NCBI RefSeq assembly: GCF_902459505.1
Contig: NC_047088.1
Span: forward strand, 28,886,730 to 28,950,729
Source of the DNA: Geotrypetes seraphini
Lineage: Eukaryota > Chordata > Amphibia > Gymnophiona > Dermophiidae
Direction of reading: 5' to 3'
DNA: 64,000 bases
Part shown: piece by piece, positions 56,061 through 64,000 of the stretch
Position numbering within the stretch: position 1 is the stretch's first letter
Layout: each line of letters starts with the position of its first letter
Translations under genes and position numbers: made by a program
Notes under the pieces: model-generated
Told to the model about the DNA's origin: nothing
The model's input: only the letters and a program-made list of their open reading frames with translations
Databases searched by the model: none

Positions 56061-57050
56061 AATATCAAATCCATAATAGCTGATCAAAAATTATAAACAT
56101 ACAGTAAATTAAACCAATATCCCAAGCCCTTGCATGTAACCAGAAGTTATATAAGGAGGGATTCAGTCGAAAGAAGGCCCTGGAACAGGCCTGTGAACTT
56201 TTTTCTTCCATCGCTGAAGCTCTTAAGGTACTGAAAGGTGCTGGGCGGGAGGGGAGGTGGGGAGAGAGGCAAAGAGGGGTCAACACACGGTAATCACTTT
56301 TTTTTTTTTTTAACCATAGCAACAAGGCTTTTAACTACTCCTGTGGGGCAGTAAAAAGCTTTGCTCCTGCATCCACGGTAAACTTGCTGGTTTCCCCGTT
56401 CCCAGAGATCACATCAGAACATTAAATAAAAACGACAAAACGGTGATCCTTGAGGTACCCCACAATAGTCTGCTAGAGCCCCTGTCATTTTCACTGCATA
56501 AGTTCATAATTACAAAAATCATTTAAACCAACTTAAAATTTTATTTTGACTACCAAGCTCTTGAGTACTACTTGATGATCAACTAAATTAAAATTGCTAG
56601 CTAAATCAAATTGGATTATCACAGAATTATATCCCCGATTCAACAACTGGTGTTCTGCTAACACATTGTGCCAACACCGTTTCCATATTCCTCATTCTGT
56701 CTCTGTACATTCACCCTTGTCCTTCTGAATTCCTTCTACTTATCATTAGTCTGTCTGTTTCCTCTTTCCACAGGACTCCCTACCCTCGATGCCTTTGCTT
56801 TGTTTTTTTTAGTCTACTTCTTCCCTACTGAACTGCTCATGTGATCATTTTCCCAAAAGCTCTCTTGGTACAGGTTTCTTTCACATTGGCCATCAGAATT
56901 ACTTAAAGACAGCAAATGACTATTCACAGGGTCAATTGCAATACTCCAAATTATGTACTAGGTTGTTCTTCACACTCAAGAGGAAAGCTTTAAAACTGAC
57001 CCTAGTGAGATGGCAGGGGATATTGGTAGGATTGGAATATCATACTACAC
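56060..57050. other. AKAP17B intron, no feature recognised
   Basis: An A-tract near 55995-56015 precedes it and a T-tract lies near 56298. Otherwise featureless. Confidence 0.3.
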
Positions 57051-57057
57051 ACTAGAA

Positions 57058-57175
57058 CAGACATGGGCAACTCCGGTCCTCAAGTGCATACAAATAGATC
57101 TCATGCATATTCATTGGGGAAATCCTGAAAACCCGATTGGATTCCGGCCCTCGAGGACCAGAGTTGCCACCCCTG
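57058..57175. mobile_element. Short hAT MITE with perfect target duplication
   Basis: Same family as 36967: CAGACATGGGCAACTCCGGT and right end CAGAGTTGCCACCCCTG. Flanked by CACTAGAA at 57050-57057 and 57176-57183. Confidence 0.9.
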
Positions 57176-57284
57176 CACTAGAACCTCTAATTACCAGCTT
57201 CTCTAGAAGGGACAACAGGCCTTACCTAGAAGTCCATATTGCACTGAATGAATAGGAAGCCACTTTTGTTAAGGAGCTGCTTAC

Positions 57285-57412
57285 CTTTCTGCTGCTTCCT
57301 CCTCTTCCTTTTCCAGTTTTCTTTGCTGTTCCAGTTCTTGCAGTTTCTGTCTTTCCAGATTTCTTTTCTTTATGGCTTCTTCGCTGAAATGTTTGGTAGC
57401 ATCGAAGGTCAC
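57285..57412 (-). CDS. AKAP17B: AKAP17B exon, second coding
   Basis: Acceptor TTGTTCTACAG then GTGACCTTCG at 57412; donor GTAAGC from 57284. 128 nt, entering in phase 0 and leaving with two bases over. Encodes [20 protein letters not shown] then [20 protein letters not shown], closely matching the AKAP17A segment that follows its RRM-like part (SFDSTKHLSDASIKKRQLER in human, from memory). Confidence 0.93.
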
Positions 57413-57419
57413 CTGTAGA

Positions 57420-58250
57420 ACAAATTAGTTTCACCAACCACATACTGGTTAAGCTGAGCTTCTCTGCAAGTCTCACAGATAAACAGACTAAAACATTTTT
57501 CAACTACCTGAGAATTAAGTGACCCGATTCCAGCTGAACCATGATGTGCTGTTCCTGGCCCCAAACAGGGATCAGGAACGCACCTGTGGACTAATGAAGA
57601 AAACTAGGGCAGACTCAGCTGGTTAGGACCATCATATCGTGCTGCCAACGTCATGTACCACTACAAACCCAACATCCAAGGACAGAACTTTTCAAAACAT
57701 ATCTATCTGCATAGGTATTTTGTCTGGCTAGGTGATGTAATGACTGATACTTTGCAGCATATATGGGGATTAAGGTGATCCTTTTTTATTACGTGTTTGC
57801 ATTTTGCTTTAATTATGTGATGTTTTGAGCTTGATTTATGTATGTAGTTTGGAACCTGCTTTGGTATAAATGGGCTATAACAGTTTACTTCATTTGATAT
57901 ACCACCCTTCAAATTAACATCAGAATAGTGAATGAACTGACGACGACTAACTAACTAAACAAACCCTATGACAGTCAAATTGCAGATTCAAAGCCTCAAA
58001 GCTTCTTTCAGACCCCACTGATGGCTTTTATGTACTAAAGATCTCCTAGGCCTTCACAGATCAAACAGAGCTAATACTTAGAATCTGGAGGTAAAAAAGG
58101 ATAACATTGAACATGCTCCAAGGAAGGATGTATAGTATCAATAAGACACTAGATAATGTTGCTTCCTTTCCTTATTGGGTTTCAAGCTCTGTTGGTCATT
58201 GGGGAACTTTTTCCTAAATAGCCCTTGTGTTAAAAAGGTTTACATCTGCT
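57420..58250. other. AKAP17B intron, no repeat named
   Basis: Unique-looking, AT-rich at 57700-57900. Confidence 0.35.
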
Positions 58251-58255
58251 CTAAA

Positions 58256-58974
58256 CAGTCTTCACACGCTGCTTCGGGCCCTTCTACTGCCCTGATTTGC
58301 TCCGGACGTGCCAGAGTAAATCAGGGCAGTAGAAAGACCCGAAGCAGCGTGTGAAGACTGATGCACACGCTGCTTGAATCGCCATGTGTAGTCGGGCACG
58401 CGGGAAGGGAAGGGAAGGGGGGGGCGGCAAAGGACTCGGGCCCGCGTTTGTAGTCGCGACTGTGGGAAGGGAAAGGGGATAGAGGAAACGCTAATGCTGC
58501 TGCACAGGGAACTGGTGTGGGGGGAGGGAAATGGAAGGGGAAGGGAATGCTGCTTTGGACAGACAGACAGAGGGAGGAAGGGAGATAGAAAGACAAGAAG
58601 AAAGACACAGGGGCAGGTGCACAGGGAACTGGTGTGGGGGGAGGAAAATGGAGGAGGAGGGAATGCTGCTTCGGACAGACAGACAGAGGGAGGAAGAGAG
58701 ACAGAAAGAAAAGAAGAAAGACACAGGGGCAGGGAGATATACAGAAAGACAAACAGACAAAGGGGGCCAGGGACAGAGACAGACAGAAAGAAAGACAGCG
58801 GGAGTCGCGTCAGGAGGGGTGCGGGATGGTAGTGGACAGCCAAGGAAAAAGAAAGACAGAAAGAAAGAAAGACAGAAATACAGAAAGCGGCTAAGGAGAG
58901 AGAGAGAAAGAAATAAAGACAGACACACACACATATATTCTAGCACCCGTTAATGTAACGGGCTATAAGACTAG
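58256..58974 (+). mobile_element. Helitron 3' end with hairpin and purine-rich interior
   Basis: Ends CCCGTTA/TAACGGG hairpin then CTAG at 58971-58974, before T, identical in layout to the Helitron at 40292. The 5' TC end is not identified; a near-perfect 44-bp hairpin at 58256-58360 (CAGTCTTCACACGCTGCTTC and its reverse) is the leftmost candidate part. GCACAGGGAACTGGTGTGGG occurs twice (58502, 58619), a 118-bp tandem duplication, followed by AGACAGAC/AGAAAGA-rich sequence. Confidence 0.7.
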
Positions 58975-58979
58975 TGATT

Positions 58980-59692
58980 GAATAAAATATATCAAAAGAT
59001 GAATCTGATGTCCCTTGTCCCTTCACTTTTTCTGTTTTAGTCCACATCAGCCTAAAATATTTTAGCTGTAATTTCAAATTACTGTTACCCTAGTCCTAGT
59101 TCTAAATATATCCTACAGTAAATGACCTTGATTCACCTAAAATTTATTTTTCTTGAAAGCCGTTTGACAGCTTTCTGAAATTATAGTCTCATTGCAAGCA
59201 TTTGGTGGTTTCCTTTAAAGTTGTATCCAGTAGACTTGACCATATCATAAAATTTGTAGCTCTACCATTGTGAGATCATTTCTAGGATCTCAACAAAATG
59301 GATACTGTTTTTGTAGACTGGGGAGTGGGAATCCGGTGAAGAGGCAGAGCTTAATAGGCCAAATCAAATTATTTTTCCCCTGAATTGGGCTGCACTACTC
59401 CTCTTAGATCAGATGTGACCTGCTCTGGGGTATCCTGAGTGTTCTATAGGTGAGTTGGGAGTTCACTGGCTGTACATTTGTGCGAAAGATTTGCATTGTA
59501 AAGGAGTAAGTGAGGCAACCTAAGATTATTATGTACCTAATTTCTACTCATAAACTTGAAACCAGAGCAGACATACTTTACAGAATCATGATTTTTGTCT
59601 CTGTTTCCCTCTCTCTCAACCATCTCCCTTTCAAAAGGTTGTTTCAACACTTGCACATTCATAATTGAAGATGAATAGGGCAATGGTATTAC
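58980..59692. other. AKAP17B intron 5' part
   Basis: No repeat or gene recognised. GGTAATACC (minus) just left of 59693 is the donor. Confidence 0.4.
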
Positions 59693-60462
59693 CTTCATAT
59701 TACATGCTAGAGCTTTCCCATCTTCCCCTTGATACATCAGCTTCATTCCTCTGAGAGCTTCCATGGCTTTAACAAAATCTGCATGATCTTCATACTGGAT
59801 GAAAGCTGCAAAGGTCTGGATGCCCCCCAAAGAGTTCCCGCTGGCATTTTCCTCTCTGTAAGGATCCAGCATGGGGATATCTGTGTTCTTTACCTTCCCG
59901 AAACTTTCAAACACTATCTGAAGGACAGCTTCGTTGGGTTTCTCACTATTTGTGCCCTTTAAGGCAAACCATTTGCACGGCAGCCCTTCTAAGTAGATAC
60001 TGTCAGGGAGAAAAGTTGAACTTTGTTCAGGAATCTCCTCATTTGTTGTCTCCTTTGAGAAGGCTTCCCAGTCTTGTGGGGTTGGAAAATCAACACACGC
60101 TTCAGTAGTCTCCACGTGCAAACCATCAAGAAAGCCATTTATTTTTATGACTGTTCCATGCAGTTTTTCCTGTAGAGTCTGCGCTAAATGCTTTGTTTCT
60201 GCTTCACCTTCAATTCGGACAAATTCTTTTGTGCTCTTTGAAACCCGAAGAGAGCTAAATTGGTCTGGAGAAATCATGGTTTTAAGTTGGTCTAGAATGT
60301 CCCAGTTAGAAAATGACCTGCCTGGTTCTTTGCAGTCTGGAAGCATCACGTTGATGATCAGCCTTGCCACAGGTGTAAGATACAGGGACTGAGACGTACA
60401 CAATTCTACTGCTTCAGAGTTATCGTAAACTATAGTGACTGTCATAGTGGTATCCAACTCCT
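59693..60462 (-). CDS. AKAP17B: AKAP17B first coding exon, RRM-like part
   Basis: The acceptor TGTTTTTCAG precedes AGGAGTTGGATACCACT at 60462, and I take the ATG at 60445 as the start ([20 protein letters not shown]). It lines up with the start of human AKAP17A (TIVHDTSEAVELCPAYGLYL, from memory). 251 codons cover the RRM-like region: [54 protein letters not shown] and [18 protein letters not shown], then donor GTAATA in phase 0. AKAP17A (XE7/SFRS17A) is a nuclear splicing-associated protein that anchors protein kinase A; the B paralogue is less studied. The non-coding first exon is not identified. Confidence 0.93.
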
Positions 60463-60523
60463 CTGAAAAACATGCACAAATGTATTCAGATTATCTGAAG
60501 CCAAAACACACACTGCTAGAACA

Positions 60524-60947
60524 GGTGTCAGGTCAAAAGCGCGCCGGGACAAAGGCGCGCCCAGACAATTGAGCGCAGCGCGGAGGCGCGCGCCACAGAA
60601 AATTACTGTTTTTACGGCTCCGACGGGGGTGTGTGTGGGGGGGAACCCCCCCACTTTACTTAATAGAGATCACGCCGCGTTGTGGGGGGTTGAAACCCCC
60701 CACATTTTACTGAAAACTTCACTTTTTCCCTGTTTTTAGGGAAAAAGTTAAGTTTACAGTAAAATGTGGAGGGTTACAACCCCCAACCCCCCCCCAACGC
60801 CGGCGCAATCTCTATTAAGTAAACTGGCTCCCCAACAAAACCCCCCGTCAGAGCCCCTAAAAACTGTAATTTTCTTCGGCGCGCGCCTCCGTCTTGTGCT
60901 CAGTTGTCGGTGCGCGCCTTTGTCTTTCGCGGGGTTGTCTATTAACC
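60524..60947. mobile_element. Palindromic MITE with 9-bp target duplication
   Basis: GCTAGAACA at 60515-60523 and 60948-60956 flanks a 424-bp palindrome with the words AAAGGCGCGC/GCGCGCCTTT, AATAGAGATC/ATCTCTATT and AAAATGTGGAGGGTT with its mate ACCCCCCACATTTT. No protein. The family is unknown to me. Confidence 0.85.
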
Positions 60948-60959
60948 GCTAGAACAAAC

Positions 60960-61570
60960 ACAACCTGGTCATGTCTAGATGCAACAAAAATACACATCAT
61001 TAATAGACCATTTTGCTCCATCTTAGCACTCAATTAACTCAAAATAACTCATGCAGACATGAAATGGCATATTCTGTTGCATTAGAACTGAATGGCAAAA
61101 AATAAAAAAAATTTCCCCTTCACATTCCTACTGTTTATAACAAACAACCCTTCTATAATACAAATTTCTTCAGACAATATTTGGAAGACTTCACTAACAT
61201 TTGATTTTCACAGCTGCAGCTACTGGTCTTAAAACATCAACTGTAGTTTCTTTTAACTATATACCTTTTATTTTTCATTGAGAACCATAATAATAGCATG
61301 ACTGTCAGATCCAGTTACATAGGCAAAGCACTCTGGCATTAATAATTTTTAAATGTGTTTAAGGGGCAGCCATTGAACATGGCCATGTGTAAGGCAGGGA
61401 CAACATTGGAAGAGGGGGATGCAACCAGAACTTTTAAATTGTTGTTTTTGAATGCATGTTATTTTTTGGCTAATTTTGATTATCTCTGAAGAGTATTGCT
61501 GCCCTTTTGCCAATTTGTGTCTTCAATAAAAATATTCAACTACAAAGATAACACAATGATTAAAAATGTA
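60960..61570. other. AT-rich sequence upstream of AKAP17B coding start
   Basis: Probably 5' intron of AKAP17B. A poly(A)-signal-like AATAAA lies near 61527 after TTTGTGTCTTC. No gene seen. Confidence 0.35.
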
Positions 61571-61571
61571 A

Positions 61572-61668
61572 ACCCCCTTTTACAAAGCTGTGTTAGGATT
61601 TTTTTTTTTTTTAAATCGCTGGCTGTGGCGGTGTTAGCTCTGACGATCATAGGAATTCGTAAAAGGGG
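61572..61668. mobile_element. MITE, CCCCCTTTTACAAAGC family
   Basis: Starts CCCCCTTTTACAAAGCTG and ends ATTCGTAAAAGGGG. The central GATCATAGGAATTC matches relatives. Confidence 0.65.
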
Positions 61669-61669
61669 A

Positions 61670-62490
61670 GATTAATTATTGAACTTTAAACACAATTTTA
61701 ATACTGGGATTGAATTTATTTCTTTTGATATACTTGTATTAAGCTGTATATATCTTTTGAAAAATTATAGTGTGCCTTGACAATTTTTATGCCTTGTCAG
61801 TGTGCCACAAGATGTCCAAATTGTTTGGAAAATATCCCAACTCATCATGTCTAAGAACAGTTAATCAAGACATAGGGCTCCTTTTACAAACTCCATCTAT
61901 TTATAATTACAGTATTTTCAAGCATATAATTCACAATTAATCCTTTACATATGTATTTGAATAGCTTGAAGCACTGTTTTTCATCCCAGAGTAATTCCAA
62001 ATTGACTTCCCAAAATGGGGGTCTCCGTTTATATTCGAGTCTACTTCTATAACTAGTTAAAACAAAAAAAAAAATCAAATCAAATCAAAATTTAAACTTA
62101 CCTGGGCTCTGGCTGTGGAGAATGGAGTTGCGGGTCAGGGGCTGTCCCGACATGCGAGGCAGGCAGCTGATTCCTCCCAGTGGCGGCCGCAGCGGTCGTC
62201 CATGCTGTTTGCTGGCCACCAGGAGGAGGGGGAGTCAGGAGTCAGTGGCACATCTGGATTGTGATCAGCCCTACCTTCAGTCCCAGTCCTGCTAAATCAT
62301 CTGGCAATGACGAAGACAGTTGCCATGGGAGTCTTTTCTCTTACCAAATCAGTGTAGGCTCTGTCGGTCTCGATCCCACCCCTCAAAATCAGGAAGTAAC
62401 TTCAGGGGGGGGTGCGGGATTGAGGCTGGCAGAGCTTATAGCAATTTGGCAAGAAAGAAGGCTCCTGCGACATCTTTCTTCATTTGAATT
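61670..62490. other. Upstream AKAP17B region with a MITE fragment
   Basis: Contains CCGTTTATATTCGAGT (about 62025), the end word also seen near 21360-21392, then a GC-rich stretch at 62100-62420 without a supported gene. Confidence 0.35.
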
Positions 62491-62499
62491 TGAATTCTT

Positions 62500-63190
62500 T
62501 ATCGATTCTCCATATATCAACAGTGCAATACATAATTATATAAACATATAATAAATCAAGAAAAGCACATTCATCTTACAGGCATACATGATCCTTTAAA
62601 CTCACCCACCCATCCAATAACTAGTCAACAAAAACATAAATACATAGATTCTTTCAATAACCTTTCCCTATTTAATGTAATCTCACCCTCCTCCCACTCA
62701 CCCTGGATGTATGTATTCAAAGGGCTAAAATTAAGATAAAAGTGTCCCTCCCCCCCATCCTTCCCTGGATGTGTATGGAAATAAACAAAAATTAAAGATA
62801 AAAGACAACTATAATGAAGAAATAAAAGATGTCAATGGTCCCCAAACCAATTTAAATAAATTGCTATGCCCCAATATGTCAGCATTCATTTTCTCATATC
62901 TATCTATAGCTTAAAAATAAATTCACCCACCAGAAAGGAAAATTGAGGTGATCATAATTTTTCCAATTATGAGTTACCATCTGCATGGCTATTCCAGTCA
63001 TAATTAGAAAAAGCCGCCATTTATAGCGATCCATGGGGGGCTTAATATGCAATAATGTTCCATATATGACTACCTCATATGTCAATGGAATTGATGATTC
63101 CAGTATGTTAATCTGTCCCCATAATGACTTCCAAAAGTTGAGTATCAAAAGACAATAAAACAACAGATGATCCAATGTCCAAATGACAGT
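62500..63190 (-). mobile_element. L1 LINE 3' end
   Basis: Minus-strand frame MTGIAMQMVTHNWKNYDHLN with FPFWW at 63000-62920 is the L1 ORF2 C-terminus as at 26880-27114, preceded by CLLILNFWKSLWGQINILES. The 3' UTR runs left to about 62500. Confidence 0.75.
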
Positions 63191-63199
63191 GCCAGCATC

Positions 63200-63820
63200 T
63201 ATTAGATTTAGAACTGTCTAACTTTTGTAACTTTATATTTAAGAAGCTCTTGCAGGCATTTGCACACTTTAGGCGCACACATTTTAGTTGATTCAATAAA
63301 CACATATTTACATTTCATAGTCAATCAATTGAAGGCTTTTCACATGCACTTTATGAAAGTTTTTTCGAGCTATAAATTCATTGAATTTCCAAAATAACTT
63401 TTTTAATTTATATGAATTTATCACATTAATAGAAATTAATATTTTGAGTCTCTTATCTGTCTTATTCTATTTATCATCAAAAATTTATATTATAATAATA
63501 TTAAAATTAGTTATAATAAATTTAGTAATAATAAATTCATTAGGGAATAAAGTGTTAATAAATTTATTAGGGAATAAAATTTAAAATTAAGTAGTTGAAT
63601 AATAAAATACTTTTTGGTAGGGGGTGGTAGACATAGATGATTATAACAATATACAAAACAGGAATCTGTAATGGTATACATCATAAGAGGTTCCAAAGAC
63701 TGAAGTCTTTTGCTTTAAATATTTAATAGGAATTGTGATTCAGTATTAATACTTTTATAAATACACATATAGCCTTTAGAAATCATTGATCTAAAACTTT
63801 ACTTATTAGATGCTATGATG
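63200..63820. other. Very AT-rich stretch, no feature
   Basis: Low-complexity TAATAAATT-type sequence at 63480-63600; no gene. Confidence 0.4.
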
Positions 63821-63829
63821 GCTTTGATA

Positions 63830-64000
63830 CAGTTACAGCCAATGCTGTGCATTCAAGGCCCTGGCAATAGCACACAAAATAATTTATGCCACCACCCCCC
63901 TCCTACATAAAATCCAAGCTACCCATCTACATCCCCACCCACACCCTCTGCTCAGAAACGGAGATACGCCTATGCATTCCCCCCGGAAGGTCCCTCTTCT
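63830..64000 (+). mobile_element. L2-like LINE fragment, cut by the window edge
   Basis: Across two frames it reads like HKIIYATTPLLHKIQ and LCSETEIRLCIPPEGPSS, resembling the LINE region LRSS...LxxPxxR before the RT C-terminus. Low certainty because of the short length. Confidence 0.4.

Noticed and set aside
58262-58930. Minus-strand frames of 140-220 codons rich in Ser, Leu and Pro
   Set aside because: They read through the purine-rich satellite inside a Helitron; low complexity, no motif.
47912-60462. AKAP17A rather than AKAP17B
   Set aside because: The first exons resemble both, but the last exon lacks the RS-rich tail and the locus is that of AKAP17B.
1-64000. CRISPR arrays, operons, tRNA or rRNA genes
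   Set aside because: None seen; spliced genes and LINEs show a vertebrate nuclear genome.

Overview
This is a nuclear window from a repeat-laden vertebrate genome, most likely an amphibian and probably a caecilian. Three host genes can be read, with intact splice signals: exon 1 of SLC25A43 (minus), all of PGRMC1 (plus, three exons), and the coding part of AKAP17B (minus, four exons). The lineage call is an inference from the repeats: CR1, L1/Tx1-type and L2-like LINEs, DIRS-type retroelements (absent from mammals and birds), Helitrons, mariner, many hAT-like MITEs, and short repeats carrying hammerhead-ribozyme-like motifs.

Layout. 1-11.3 kb: a CR1 LINE lies against a DIRS fossil, followed by a palindromic DNA transposon and a stack of insertions in an old antisense L1, including an ORF1-only half-L1 with target-site duplications. 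11.3-12.1 kb: GC-rich 5' end of SLC25A43, whose other exons lie beyond the left edge. 12.2-17.5 kb: MITEs, CR1 and L1 pieces. 17.6-30 kb: PGRMC1, with a CCAAT/GC-box promoter, exon 1 at 17.9 kb, exon 2 at 24.4 kb and exon 3 at 29.8 kb. Intron 2 holds a mariner fossil broken up by a palindrome with two hammerhead-like motifs, a CR1 tail, a MITE and an L1. 30-47 kb: tail-to-tail interval between PGRMC1 and AKAP17B with MITEs, large inverted repeats, a 1.8 kb Helitron, a DIRS fossil and a CR1 inside a palindrome. 47.9-60.5 kb: AKAP17B, with introns carrying CR1, L2-like, hAT and Helitron pieces. 60.5-64 kb: upstream AKAP17B sequence with a palindromic MITE, an L1 3' end and an L2-like fragment.

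The host genes are neighbours, not an operon. PGRMC1 is a membrane-anchored haem-binding cytochrome-b5-like protein, SLC25A43 a mitochondrial inner-membrane carrier, and AKAP17B a relative of the splicing-associated kinase anchor AKAP17A. Human Xq24 carries the same three loci, AKAP17B there being a pseudogene as I recall; here its reading frame is open across all four exons.

The most unusual signals are five hammerhead-like motifs in three places, the ORF1-only L1, and the very high density of palindromic elements, several of them split by later insertions that give a relative order of events. No CRISPR array, tRNA or rRNA gene was seen.
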